Shown here: in pieces, positions 8,669 through 17,673 of the stretch | Layout of the letters: each line of letters opens with the position of its first letter | Numbering within the stretch: the first letter of the stretch is position 1 | NCBI GenBank assembly: GCA_000158155.1 | Contig: DS999407.1 | Coordinates: 129,919-193,918, forward strand | Length of the DNA stretch: 64,000 nt | Direction of reading: 5' to 3' | DNA from: a gamma proteobacterium NOR5-3 | GTDB taxonomy: Bacteria; Pseudomonadota; Gammaproteobacteria; Pseudomonadales; Halieaceae | The notes under the pieces: generated by a model | Databases searched by the model: none | Seen by the model: the letters and a program-made list of their open reading frames with translations, nothing else | Told to the model about the DNA's origin: nothing | Translations under genes and position numbers: made by a program

Positions 8669-9424
8669 ATGACAGATCTAACGGGCAAGACAGCAATCGT
8701 AACCGGCGGCAATAGCGGAATTGGCTACGCCACCGCGAAGAAACTCAGCGAAAGCGGCGCAAAGGTGCTGATCACGGGGCGTCGCGAAGATGCCCTGGAG
8801 AAAGCATCCAACGAACTTGGGGTATCGGCTTTTGTCGCTGATCAGAGCGACTTGGCCGCGACCGACCGCCTAGCATCTTATGCACGCACAGAACTCGGTC
8901 CGATCGACATTCTGTTTATCAACGCAGGGGTGTTCAGTGCCGCGCCCATCGAACAGCTCTCCGAAACCCAGTTCGACGCCATAATGGACATCAACTTCAA
9001 AGGAGCATTCTTTACGCTACAGAAACTCCTGCCAGTTTTGCGCGATGGCGCTTCTGTGATCAATCTGTCTTCGATCAATGCGTACACCGGTATGCCTAAC
9101 ACGGCAGTTTATGGGGCCAGCAAGGCCGCCTTGAACTCGCTGACACGCACAGCGGCCTCCGAACTCGCGCCTCGGGGCATTCGTGTCAATGCAGTCAACC
9201 CCGGCCCTGTGCAGACCGAGATATTCGGCAAGTCGGGACTTCCGCCGGAAGCGATACAGGAGTTCGCAAGCGCCCTGCAGCAGCGAATTCCCCTCAAGCG
9301 TTTCGGTAACGCGGAGGAGGTCGCCAGCCTCGTGGCTTTCCTGGCTTCCGATGAAGCGGGATTCATCACCGGCGCCGAGATCAACATCGACGGTGGAACC
9401 AACGTCAATCCAATCCTCTCCTGA
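8669..9424 (+). CDS. Short-chain dehydrogenase/reductase (classical SDR)
   Basis: 251 residues with all classical SDR marks: NAD(P)-binding TGGNSGIG (residues 13-20), NAG motif (INAGVF), catalytic Ser in VINLSSINAY, the YGASK active site (Tyr and Lys) and the NPGPVQTEIF loop. It ends with the common GFITGAEINIDGGTNV tail. An Arg after the second strand (LITGRRED) favours NADP(H). It is a soluble oxidoreductase of unknown substrate, probably repressed by the divergent TetR protein. Ribosome site AGGAGCT lies just upstream of the ATG. Confidence 0.9.
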   Translation: MTDLTGKTAIVTGGNSGIGYATAKKLSESGAKVLITGRREDALEKASNELGVSAFVADQSDLAATDRLASYARTELGPIDILFINAGVFSAAPIEQLSETQFDAIMDINFKGAFFTLQKLLPVLRDGASVINLSSINAYTGMPNTAVYGASKAALNSLTRTAASELAPRGIRVNAVNPGPVQTEIFGKSGLPPEAIQEFASALQQRIPLKRFGNAEEVASLVAFLASDEAGFITGAEINIDGGTNVNPILS

Positions 9425-9537
9425 CTGGCCGGTAGCGGTATCCAGCCACCGGCTGGATACCGCACGCCCCGTGAAGCACCGGCGAAAGGCTATCAGCGAA
9501 GAATGCACCAAGGCGTTTTCCATCCTGGAGCTGAACC

Positions 9538-10000
9538 ATGTATGAGTCCATCAAAAATCGTACGATCAGGTTATCGCTACTGTTGAGCCTCAGCACCCTG
9601 AGTTGCTTTTCGATTGCACTGACTCAGGACCCGCTTGACCCCCTGAATCGAAAGTTCTTTGCGTTCAATGAAGTAGCCGATCGACTTGTCCTGCGTCCTA
9701 TAGCAAACACCTACCACACGCTCATTCCGGCGCCCGCACAGGGGGCATAGGCAACGCCCCGCGCAACATAGCCGACCTCACGGGCGTGGCGAACAGCCTG
9801 CTTCAGGCCCGCTTCACCGACGCGGGACGCGGCCTCTCCCGCGTCGCCGTAAACACTACGGCTGGCGTCCTTGGCATCCTCGACGTGAGCAGCGACCTGG
9901 GGCTGGAGCGCACGTACGCGGACGTCGGGCAGACTCCGTGTACCTGGGGGGTATCGTCGGGTCCATTCCTGGGTGAGCGTTCACCCTGGGCCGTATTGCC
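9538..10000 (+). pseudogene. mlaA: MlaA/VacJ-like lipoprotein, broken
   Basis: The start (MYESIKNR...) includes an export signal and the MlaA hallmark DPLDPLNRKFFAFNEVADRL. A frameshift near 9739 then moves the frame; the sequence continues as GIGNARRNIADLTGVANSLL, RVAVNTTAGVLGILDVSSD and a WGVSSGPF end typical of MlaA. The C-terminal half is lost where IS66-derived DNA begins (about 9990-10030). MlaA is the outer-membrane part of the Mla retrograde phospholipid transport system, so this copy is inactive. In addition, the usual lipobox Cys is replaced (SIALTQD). Confidence 0.8.
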
Positions 10001-10029
10001 CGTGCCCAGGCCCGTCGAGGATTATTTGC

Positions 10030-10700
10030 CAGGGCCCATGGCCCTGAAGAGCGCAATCATGGCTTTCAGGTCGGCCTCATCCAACAGCTGACACTCCTCA
10101 AAGCTCTCGGGGCATGTACTTCTTGAGGATCTCATTCACCTCGGCAATGTGCCGGAAGATCTTTTGTCGGTGCTTGGAGCGCAACCCCTCCGACTCGATG
10201 GTCGCGTACGCCGTGCCAACTCGGAGGGCTTTCTCCCACAGCGCCAGGCTGCGGTCGCGCGCAATACGCTCCACCTCTCGAGCACAGGCCTCCCAACTGG
10301 CGTAGGCCGATTTCTCAGCCATTGAGGCACGGCATGACGTCGGAGCGCAGCGGGTGATCGGCAAAGCGCTGCCTCCAGAACCGCGGCGTCAACACGGCCA
10401 CGTCCTTCGCCGGGTGGCGCGACACCCGCTGCAGTACATCGACCAGATACTCGTACGGATTGATGCCGTGCAGTTTGCAGGTGACCATCAAACTCTGCAG
10501 CATGCCGAGCTGCTTCGCACCCAGTTCGCTCCAGCAGAACTGGCGGTTCTTTCTACCCATAGGTATCACCCGCAGGCCCCGCACGAGATGGCTCGTGTCG
10601 ACCTGTACGGCCCCATTGCCGAGGAATACGCGCAGTGCAGCCTCCCGATCCGCCACTTACGCCAACGCCTTGCTCAGCGGGTTCGGCGGCAATAGTCCCG
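10030..10700 (-). pseudogene. IS66 TnpC C-terminal remnant
   Basis: The minus strand from about 10697 reads LLPPNPLSKALA, stop (TAA where Tyr is usual), VADREAALRVFLGNG, VDTSHLVRGLRVIPMGRKN and CWSELGAKQLGMLQSLMVTC, then YEYLVDVLQRVSRHPAKDV. This is the end of the IS66 TnpC transposase. The upstream three quarters are missing and replaced directly by an IS21 fragment. Confidence 0.8.
10098..10319 (-). CDS. Small ORF coupled to the IS66 remnant
   Basis: 73 residues (MAEKSAYASWEACAREVERI...), starting inside the stop codon region of the TnpC remnant (AATGGCTGA), so translationally coupled. Rich in Arg, Glu and Ala and predicted helical; no known domain recognised. After MP a one-base change of frame would continue into SFEECQLLDEADLKAMIALF, suggesting that the original protein was longer. 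Probably an IS66 accessory gene or a neighbour carried along; not necessarily expressed. Confidence 0.35.
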   Translation of the reverse strand, partial: AEKSAYASWEACAREVERIARDRSLALWEKALRVGTAYATIESEGLRSKHRQKIFRHIAEVNEILKKYMPREL

Positions 10701-11112
10701 GGTTCTGGCGCATCACCACATCCAGTTTCCCCTGCCGGGCTCAGTAGTGCGCACAGAACCAGCTGTATTGGTAGCCGTCGGAATGGACTTGCCTGTACTC
10801 CTGCCAGAGCAAGAACAGGGTCACGCCCTTAAATTTGAGCTCACCGTGGATGCGCGTCCAGTCCGGGATCCCCTGTTTCTGGGCTGACAGATCCGGTGAC
10901 GTTGGGAACAACAGCCGCTCCAGGCGGCTGTCGTCCAGATAAGCAGGGAGGGGCCAACGCAGCTCAGCCTCCTCGGCCCGGCGCAGATACTCACCGATGA
11001 TTGGGCGGCCAATGCCGCAACGGGTGGCAATCTTGCGATTGCTTACCCCGCTGGCCCATTTAAGACGCAGGACTTTTTTGGTTTTACGCATGGATAACCT
11101 CTTTGCAGGCAT
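10700..11112 (-). pseudogene. istA: IS21 IstA N-terminal fragment
   Basis: Reads MPAKRLSMRKTKKVLRLKW with a helix-turn-helix (NRKIATRCGIGRPIIGEYL), then ELKFKGVTLFLLWQEY and YQYSWFCAHY. A stop (TGA) follows, and the frame continues ARQGKLDVVMRQ before the junction with IS66 near 10697. This is the first third of an IS21 IstA transposase; the DDE domain and istB are absent here. A piece of an IS21 IstB lies far away at 32107-32274. Confidence 0.85.
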
Positions 11113-11315
11113 CTGATCCCCTCCGTTTGGAAGGGGCCAGAATACCGGTTAGTTATCCCGCGCCGGAGCACTCCAGTGGGTGCGCTCAGGCAGGCTGCCA
11201 GGGTGGCAGCTTTGCCCTGGAATCAGTGGCAGCTTTCGCGTGGAATAAGTTGCAGGCTTCGTCTGGAATCACTGGCAGGCTTGGAGTGGAATACGCACAA
11301 TGGCCTGGAGCCAGA
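11113..11315. repeat. IS21 terminal repeat array
   Basis: The end of the IS21 element holds several imperfect repeats of a unit like GGCAGGCTTCGTCTGGAAT (around 11195-11310: GGCAGCTTTGCCCTGGAATC, GGCAGCTTTCGCGTGGAAT, GCAGGCTTCGTCTGGAATC, GGCAGGCTTGGAGTGGAAT). Multiple terminal transposase-binding repeats are normal for IS21. The element ends at about 11310, inside a TonB receptor gene. Confidence 0.65.
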
Positions 11316-11700
11316 AACCAGGGGCTTCGACATGGTTGCGACCTACCCACTGGAGTCGGACTTCGGCTTTGCTTAGTTCAATCTGGCGTATAATCAAACT
11401 GAGACTGAGGTGACCAAGAACAACGGCGGTGTGATTGACTCAGGCCGCACCCGAGAGATTGAAGAGGGTCCGCCAGCAACGCGCTGAAATTTCATGGCGA
11501 ATCACACCATTGGCGACGGGAGCTTTATGGCCCGCCTTTACTACTTTGACGAATGTCTCGATTCTGAAGACGGCATCAACTACGACGGCTGCAGTCGGCC
11601 TAACAACGAAGTTGACCGCAACTTCGCTGACAGCGGCGTCTCCGATCTCAGCAAGAAAATCCTTACTGGCTACCTGACTCAGCCTCCCTTGCGCACGAGA
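11308..11700 (+). pseudogene. TonB-dependent receptor fragment
   Basis: In one plus-strand frame: TRGFDMVATYPLESDFGFA, stop (TAG), FNLAYNQTETEVTKNNGG, VIDSGRTREIEEG, stop (TGA), NFMANHTIGDGSFMARLYYF, then DSEDGINYDG. This is the beta-barrel part of an outer-membrane receptor, with two point nonsense codons (probably CAG to TAG and TGG to TGA). Its front was removed by the IS21 end; after about 11690 no similarity is visible. A related fragment is at 37206-37329. Confidence 0.75.
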
Positions 11701-12462
11701 CATCGACGCATTAGGTTGGTCACTCCTCATTCTGACATAGAGGGATGCGGTCTCTTAAGCAGCTATCTCATCAAGTGCCCGGCTCTATATGAAGCTAGAC
11801 CCTCGATCGCCCTATTGTCGAGGGACTGCCGATCCCTCTCTGACGTCGATCATGCTGAAGACCCGCGCGCCGAGGGCACTACACGCTGCCCTGGGTTGCT
11901 AGGAAAGCAAAGGCAGGGTGCATTACTCCCGACGCGCGGTAAGACGGACCATTGAGTTTTGTACGACCCCAGATGTCGCCCGCGGGTTAGGGAAGGCGTT
12001 GACATGAAGTCACTCAATGTCCGCATACAGTATGCTTCACGGGGGCCACGAAAACTTTGATAAAGTGGTCATCTTTCTATGAGGAGGCCCTTCTGGCGCG
12101 TTGTCGTTTTGTGATGATACGCTGCTAGCTCCTGACGCGCCTCGGTACGCAGCAGGACTGTCTTTAGATGCATTCAGGCTTCATGCCTGCGTGACTCTCA
12201 ATAGATTGTTTATTCGGAATCCACCGGAAAATTGTGTCGTACTTAACTGATCTCGGACACTTTGGGGATGGCTCAAATGTGGTGGGTATGACAGAAAGCT
12301 GCATTCCCTGCATGTTTTGATTTTGACGCCGCGAAACAGTGAACCGTCGAACGTCTCGCAACTAGTTTATTCAATTTTCCATTCTTAAAAAGTGCTACCG
12401 TCACGCGAATATAACCCGAAATAGCTTAGGCTACTGATCGTTGTGGATACGAGGAGTAAGCG
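11701..12462. other. Non-coding stretch before response regulator
   Basis: About 760 bases with no supported gene. It presumably contains the tail of the broken receptor and the promoter of the regulator at 12463. No confident sigma-70 boxes, hairpins or repeats were picked out. Confidence 0.4.
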
Positions 12463-13116
12463 GTGAAGAATCTTTCAACTAGCCAGATTTTGGATTTTGA
12501 GCAGCGGCGACAATCAACAGGTGACCAGGGTTTTGGCGAGCGCCTTCTACGTCTAACTGAAGACTTCTCGCGCTCGATCGGTGAAGAATACGATGTTCAT
12601 GGGCACGCAGTTAAATTTGTCGACGCCCTAACTGGCTCGATTGAGGTACGAGCGTGTTTCTACCCCAAGTATAGCGTCCAGCGATGTCCACCGGTTCTGG
12701 AACACTATGACCCTCATGGTGTCTGGCAAGATCAGCGCGCTGGGATTGTATTGGTCTGTGACGATGACTCAAATGTTTGTCTGCTCGCTCGCACTGCCTG
12801 GGAGCAAGTAGGATTGAAGGTCCTTACAGCTGGGTCAGCAGAGGAGGCTTTAGAGATACTTGAAGGGCAGGATGTTGATCTATTGGTTACCGATATTGTG
12901 TTGCCCGGCATGTCTGGACACGATCTGATCACCACGATACGAAGCGTCGAGCGATTGCGTAGGGTTGGAATCGTTACGATTTCGGGCGAGGCCGATTCAT
13001 CAACATGCTTAAGCCGTGTCACCGAGCAGCAACTCTTGTTCCACTGTGCAAAGCCGGCGGATTGGGCACGTCTGGGCGGAGTAATTAGAGATATCGTCTC
13101 AGGCGACGCCGCTTAA
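12463..13116 (+). CDS. Response regulator with unrecognised N-terminal domain (copy 1)
   Basis: 217 residues from a GTG start with a strong ribosome site (GAGGAG, 8 bases upstream). Residues 1-92 form a domain I do not recognise, with a conserved core VRACFYPKY...CPPVLEHYDPHGVW. Residues 95-213 are a REC domain: acidic pocket Asp100-102 (VCDDDSN), phospho-acceptor Asp144 (LLVTDIVLPGMSG), Ser174 (VTISGE) and Lys197 (HCAKP). REC is C-terminal and there is no output domain after it, so signalling probably goes through the N-terminal domain or partner proteins. No histidine kinase is adjacent. A paralogue lies at 26784-27503. A PP2C gene follows after 161 bases on the same strand. Confidence 0.85.
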   Translation: MKNLSTSQILDFEQRRQSTGDQGFGERLLRLTEDFSRSIGEEYDVHGHAVKFVDALTGSIEVRACFYPKYSVQRCPPVLEHYDPHGVWQDQRAGIVLVCDDDSNVCLLARTAWEQVGLKVLTAGSAEEALEILEGQDVDLLVTDIVLPGMSGHDLITTIRSVERLRRVGIVTISGEADSSTCLSRVTEQQLLFHCAKPADWARLGGVIRDIVSGDAA

Positions 13117-13277
13117 CCACCTTCGGTTTGTTTGCGCTAAACTATAGTGCAAATGTTGGTGCGGCCGGCTAGATGGGAGAGCATGAGTAGAAATGCGTAG
13201 CGTTTCAGGATGCGCTCGTCGAGGCCATATCGCGCTGTCGTTCGATACAGACGACTTTCTCACCGGAGCACCACCGT

Positions 13278-14114
13278 ATGCCCCCTCAAGACCTGACATC
13301 ATTCACGCGCGCGGCAGCAAGCACACATGTGGGCGGGCGTAGTGTCAACGAGGATCGTGTGTTCGTCGACGAGACATTAGGGCTTTTCATAGTTGCTGAC
13401 GGTGTTGGGGGCCAAATTGCAGGTGAAATCGCTAGTCAAATTGCCTGTGACGTTGTTGCTGAGCAGGTGCGGGCGGGGGGCTCTCTGAACTCTGCTATTC
13501 ACGCAGCCAATGCTGCAGTGCGCGAAGGTGTGCCAAGTGGTGATGCTCGGGAAGGTATGGCGTCTACGATCATCGTCGCAAGAGAGCATCCAGGCGCTTT
13601 GGAGCTCGCCTGGGTTGGCGATAGCCGGGCGTACATTTGGGATGGCACAAGCCTGTCCATGCTCTCCAGGGATCAGTCGCTCGTCGAGTCTATGGTGGCG
13701 AGCGGTGAGATCCGATGGGATCAGGCTGCGAACCATCCGCAAAGGAATGTAATCCTGCAGGCACTGGGTCAGCCTGCAACTCGATCTCTTGAAGTTGCAT
13801 TCCGCCGTCTTACCCGACTTCCAAGGTCGACCGTAATCCTTTTATGCTCGGATGGTCTTTCTGACGCTGTGCCTGCACCTGAGTTAGCCACGCATTTTCA
13901 GCGGGCGGCTGTCAATGATGTAAGGCAGACCGCGAGCACTCTCATTGACGCTGCCTTGGCGGCGAAGAGCGACGACAACATCTCGGTTGTCGTCTTTCGC
14001 CCGGAACTTTCGAATGCAAATCCGTCGCCCCTTTCGAAACAGGATTTCACCTGGAGCTATAATATTGAGTCCAAAAGCTATACCCACGGTGCTCTGCCAG
14101 CGTCTAGTGCCTAA
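13278..14114 (+). CDS. PP2C-type serine/threonine phosphatase
   Basis: 278 residues with every PP2C/PPM metal motif: NED (25-26), Asp41 in VADGVGG, GMASTIIVA (93-101), GDSRAYIW (114-121), CSDGLSD (Asp192) and SDDNISVVV (Asp232-233). It is cytoplasmic, without membrane segments, and has a 35-residue Ser/Asn-rich tail. The family dephosphorylates Ser/Thr on proteins, opposing Hanks-type kinases or acting as an anti-sigma-type switch. No kinase lies in this window. It faces an FHA-EAL gene (convergent, 102 bases between), and FHA domains read phospho-Thr, so the two plausibly share a pathway. Confidence 0.9.
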   Translation: MPPQDLTSFTRAAASTHVGGRSVNEDRVFVDETLGLFIVADGVGGQIAGEIASQIACDVVAEQVRAGGSLNSAIHAANAAVREGVPSGDAREGMASTIIVAREHPGALELAWVGDSRAYIWDGTSLSMLSRDQSLVESMVASGEIRWDQAANHPQRNVILQALGQPATRSLEVAFRRLTRLPRSTVILLCSDGLSDAVPAPELATHFQRAAVNDVRQTASTLIDAALAAKSDDNISVVVFRPELSNANPSPLSKQDFTWSYNIESKSYTHGALPASSA

Positions 14115-14216
14115 ATGAGCCTCGATAGGAAAGTATCTACCTTTGTGAACATTTCCGCGATCCAACATTCGCTTGCTGCGATGGTTCGTAGATAAATCAT
14201 CCTATAGTTGTTGTGC

Positions 14217-15374
14217 TCAGGTGATGTTTAGACGGCGATGCTGACAGGTCGTGGGTAATTTCAGCGCGGCATGGGTAAATAGGCTATACGCTGGCTTGGG
14301 GCGCTCTAAATAGAAGCCCTGTATTAGCTCCACGCCCAGTTCCCGGCAAGCCACATATTCTTCAGCAGTCTCTACGCCTTCGGCCAGGGTGATCGCGTTA
14401 AGGGTGTTACAAACCTTGATCATGGCCTTCAGTAGATCCCTCTTCACCACGTTTGTGTCCAAGTTGCTCACCAGCGTTCGGTCAAACTTAATGTAGTCCG
14501 GGGGTACGGACATGAGGTCCTCCAAACGCGACTGGCCCGCACCAAAGTCGTCGTAGGCAACACGCATGCCCGCTGCCCGAACCCGTGCAACGAGTGCTTG
14601 CATTTCACCTGTTCGGCTAACCCACGTTTCCGGCGCTTCTATGACTACAGAGAAGTTGGCATCACGACTCAAGGACTGCAGCTTCAGCAAGTCTTCTTGA
14701 AAGCTTGGGTGCATTACTTCCGACGGGTGTAAATTGATCCAGATTTCAGCACGACCTTTTGACTGCCAGCAATGGCCACAAGAAACGCAATCAGTAGCGG
14801 CGTCGCGAAGACCCCGGGACAGCGGATAGTTCATTTTGAATCGCTCGGCGATATCGAACATTTTTGCTGGAGGCATGTTTTCACCACCTGAGACGCCACG
14901 GCCCAAAGCTTCCCATGCAACAGGCTCACGCGTTTTGACATCAAAAATGGGCTGGAAAACGCTATAAAACTGATTGCTTTCGAGTGCTTCACTGAGGAGA
15001 AGCTTGCTTCTAACTGACTCTGAGCCATCCAGTATGACCGTCTGTGTCCCGCGATGGGCGGAATTTGATTCATCGCCCACGCGATAAGCCTGTGTGGCGA
15101 AGTGAATCAAATCACCTGGGACGACTTTACACGCCTGCCCAATGCGTTCGCCATTGACAAACGTCCCATTAGTGCTTTGGCTATCTTCCAAGAACCATTC
15201 GCCGTCGATGTCACGCTTGAACACCGCATGCTCGGCGGAAACCCCAGGTGCAGAGATTCGAAACTCACTTCTTGAGGCACGGCCCACCGCAAACGGCCAC
15301 TTGGTAATAACAACCGGCTCAGAGGTGTCGCACATTTGCGGCAACAGAATCAAGAGACTTTTCGTATAGCCCAT
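14217..15374 (-). CDS. FHA-EAL c-di-GMP phosphodiesterase
   Basis: Start chosen at ATG 15374, which has AGGAGG four bases upstream; a TTG 18 bases earlier is also open. Residues 28-95 are an FHA domain (FAVGRASRSEF, VSAEHAVF, STNGTFVNGERIG) that binds phospho-threonine. Residues 128-375 are an EAL domain with the catalytic set intact: EALGR (155-159), Asn214 (INLHPS), Glu246 (VIEAPE), Asp275-Asp276 (YDDFGAG), Lys296 (YIKFD), Glu332 (AEGVET) and Gln352 (QGFYLERP). It should therefore hydrolyse c-di-GMP, possibly gated by phospho-protein binding. Convergent with the PP2C gene. FHA directly fused to EAL is an uncommon arrangement. Confidence 0.88.
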   Translation of the reverse strand: MGYTKSLLILLPQMCDTSEPVVITKWPFAVGRASRSEFRISAPGVSAEHAVFKRDIDGEWFLEDSQSTNGTFVNGERIGQACKVVPGDLIHFATQAYRVGDESNSAHRGTQTVILDGSESVRSKLLLSEALESNQFYSVFQPIFDVKTREPVAWEALGRGVSGGENMPPAKMFDIAERFKMNYPLSRGLRDAATDCVSCGHCWQSKGRAEIWINLHPSEVMHPSFQEDLLKLQSLSRDANFSVVIEAPETWVSRTGEMQALVARVRAAGMRVAYDDFGAGQSRLEDLMSVPPDYIKFDRTLVSNLDTNVVKRDLLKAMIKVCNTLNAITLAEGVETAEEYVACRELGVELIQGFYLERPKPAYSLFTHAALKLPTTCQHRRLNIT

Positions 15375-15685
15375 AGTACCTCCTGCTGGCAAGTGCGAAA
15401 GCGCCGCGCTCCATAGAGGGCAGCCTCTGTGACCCTTGCTGGAGGCTCCGCCCCCCGTCTTTGCAGTGTTGCCAAAGAAATCTAACTAACGGTCTTGTTT
15501 GATGTTTACATCCTCGCAACCCGATCAGTCCCTTCAGGTGCGGAAGGTCGCAGAATTTCGGGGCATTGCAATGTCCTCTATACAAAGCGACACGTTAGCA
15601 TAGCACCAAATCCAGCCTGTTTTTACAATTAATATGTGGTGTCGGAAGCTATAATTAGGGTGCGAAGTATTGTGAAGTCGATAAC

Positions 15686-16207
15686 ATGGTCGCTAAAGTA
15701 TCTGTTCCTGCGGGGTCGCTGGCAGAAGGGGCCGGCCTCTCCTCCGTCGACGACCTGACTGAAGCGCATCCGCTGTACAAGTTACGTACGTGGGTAGACA
15801 GGAAGCTGGTGAGCATCTGGCTAAATGACAACGTGTGGATTTGCGGCCATCGCTACACGTCAGTCCAATCGGGTTTCTCTCAGTCGGTGGGTACGCGCAG
15901 AGTACCCCATGATGCGATTGTTCGCGCAATGGTGCTTCAGGCTATCTACAGTCCTCGAGATGTTGCCGACCTGATCAAACGACTCCACACCCAGTGGGTG
16001 TGTCGCTGGTTTATCGGCTATCACCGCCACAGCGCTATCTGGAGCTCTGAGGAGTTCCATACGCTTTCACAGGAACTTCTCGAAAGTGAGCTATATGGAG
16101 ACTTGTTTGAGTCCCTGCGGGAGTTGAGCGAGGACGCAGAAATGTTTGCCGATCCGAGCTTTCGGGTTGACACTTTTCTGTTGGCGCGTTGGGCATCGTA
16201 CTGCTAG
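15686..16207 (+). CDS. Stand-alone InsH-type (DUF772) transposase N-terminal domain protein
   Basis: 173 residues matching the N-terminal domain of IS5/IS1182 transposases: HPLYKLRTWVDRKL, VPHDAIVRAMVLQAIYSPRD, then VCRWFIGYHRHSAIW and EFHTLSQELLESELY. No DDE catalytic domain follows; the frame ends cleanly at a stop, and no terminal repeats or further transposase pieces are visible nearby. Helical and probably DNA-binding. It is either a neatly truncated transposase or a domesticated one. It is divergent from the FHA-EAL gene. Confidence 0.6.
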   Translation: MVAKVSVPAGSLAEGAGLSSVDDLTEAHPLYKLRTWVDRKLVSIWLNDNVWICGHRYTSVQSGFSQSVGTRRVPHDAIVRAMVLQAIYSPRDVADLIKRLHTQWVCRWFIGYHRHSAIWSSEEFHTLSQELLESELYGDLFESLRELSEDAEMFADPSFRVDTFLLARWASYC

Positions 16208-16641
16208 GGCATGGTCCAGACATGACAAAGCTCGAAGGATCATCACTGAAAGCTCTTTTGGGATTTGCGTGAAGTGGCGAGTGATGCTGCCCTAATCGCG
16301 TTCATCGGTGGACGCAGGACGCAAAGTGTGTGTAATGTCGAAAGCCTGGGCAAGCAGCGGAAAGGCACAATTTTTTACCCCGAAAGTTCTGCCTGTAGTA
16401 AGGCAGGCTTACGAGTGCGCATTATAAGCGGTAGTAGAAACCGGATCTGACATAAGTGCCACATTCCGCTCCCAGTTGTCGTGGCAATGAACGGCCGCTG
16501 TGCCTGCTCTGCTATTCGCGCAGCCATCACTCAAGTCCCTGTCCGACGCTCTCTGAGACTATCAGATGCGCTGTTCAATCCCAGATTCACCGCTATACGC
16601 AGATCAACCCAGAATCTCTAACGCTCCCCAGAACGTTGGTG
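16208..16641. other. Intergenic stretch, no gene
   Basis: 434 bases between convergent genes. There is a small inverted repeat CTGCCT-GTAGTA-AGGCAG at 16389-16406 without a T-run; it is not a convincing terminator. Nothing else recognised. Confidence 0.4.
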
Positions 16642-17673
16642 TCACTCGTCTATCGTAGTTTTACGCACTCTTCTTCGCAATTGGCTAGTGCCCAACAACC
16701 CCGTCGCTATCGCCAACGATAACAAAGCGAGATTGCTAAGAGCAGGAACAGGCGTTGCTGAACTTTCTTGACCCGAGGAGCAGGTTCCCGCACCCCGCCG
16801 AGCTCCGTCAAGCGCTTCAGCGACCGTTCGAAACAACGCATGACCCGCTGATACCGTGACGCTCTGACCCGCAGCGAGAGTAACGGGGAATCGCCAGACG
16901 AGATCTCCACCGCCACTTCCCATATTCGTGAACGGGCCAATAATGGAATCGCCAGAGGTTGCGGCTGATACAACCACCGGCGTATCTCCATCGGACTCCC
17001 CGCCCCCCTCGCTCGTTATGACCCACGTGTCTTGATCGTCTAATACGGTATCCCCTGATGAGGTCTCCTCAATTGTGGTACTAGTGCCAGAGCCAACACG
17101 TGAATACACACCTAGAAACCCAGAGAACGCACTTCCACTAGTGTTTGTCACTTCAAAAGTTCCATCCACAGTGGCGGATTCTGAGCAAAAGCCCAGCGTC
17201 CATTCCACGGAAAAAGTAGTGGCATCTAAACTCGCAGTGGATGTTCCCGACACGGTAGCCCTACTCGGAGCGTCAATACTTACCAGAGGGCCCGGTGGCG
17301 AAACGATCAGGAAGTCGTCAAAGGTGTTGCTGCCGGTATCGGCACCCGGATAGACATACAAGCCAAGAGCTCCAGCACCGTCAAATGCATTGGGACGACT
17401 GCTCGGCCCCAGTAATGTCGCTCGAGACACCGTAGCAATAGAGCTCACACCGGTCGCGATATTAATCCATCGGGTGGATCCAGCACCATGCGCTAAGGTA
17501 AAGGTCGTATTCGCTCTGGCCAGCGAGCCACTGAGCAATGAGGCGAGCGAAAGTGCACCTCCAGACAACAGTGCAGCAAGACGTTGACGTCCTGAGCCCT
17601 GGCGTGCACCTAAGCCACCCTCGCCCTTGTGTGCGTACTCTGATTCAGCGAAGACACGTAATTCATCCGTCAT
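16642..17673 (-). CDS. IPTL-CTERM-like surface/exported protein
   Basis: 343 residues from ATG 17673, which overlaps the sulfotransferase stop as ATGA; the longer reading to 17736 would put the signal peptide too deep. The signal peptide is about residues 31-54 (LAALLSGGALSLASLL, then ARA). The body is beta-rich, Ser/Thr/Gly-rich, of choice-of-anchor type (GLYVYPGADTGSNTFDDFL; GFLGVYSRVGSGTST). The C-terminus has the three-part sorting signal: VPALS motif, hydrophobic stretch (NLALLSLAIATGLLG) and basic tail (RRRVRK). The giant protein at the other end of the operon has the same kind of tail. Confidence 0.75.
   Translation of the reverse strand: MTDELRVFAESEYAHKGEGGLGARQGSGRQRLAALLSGGALSLASLLSGSLARANTTFTLAHGAGSTRWINIATGVSSIATVSRATLLGPSSRPNAFDGAGALGLYVYPGADTGSNTFDDFLIVSPPGPLVSIDAPSRATVSGTSTASLDATTFSVEWTLGFCSESATVDGTFEVTNTSGSAFSGFLGVYSRVGSGTSTTIEETSSGDTVLDDQDTWVITSEGGGESDGDTPVVVSAATSGDSIIGPFTNMGSGGGDLVWRFPVTLAAGQSVTVSAGHALFRTVAEALDGARRGAGTCSSGQESSATPVPALSNLALLSLAIATGLLGTSQLRRRVRKTTIDE

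Noticed and set aside
11190-11310. Short repeated units resembling a CRISPR array
   Set aside because: Units are imperfect, without regular spacers, and lie at the end of an IS21 element, where such repeats are normal.
16389-16406. Inverted repeat as terminator
   Set aside because: Stem of six with a six-base loop and no T-run; too weak to call.
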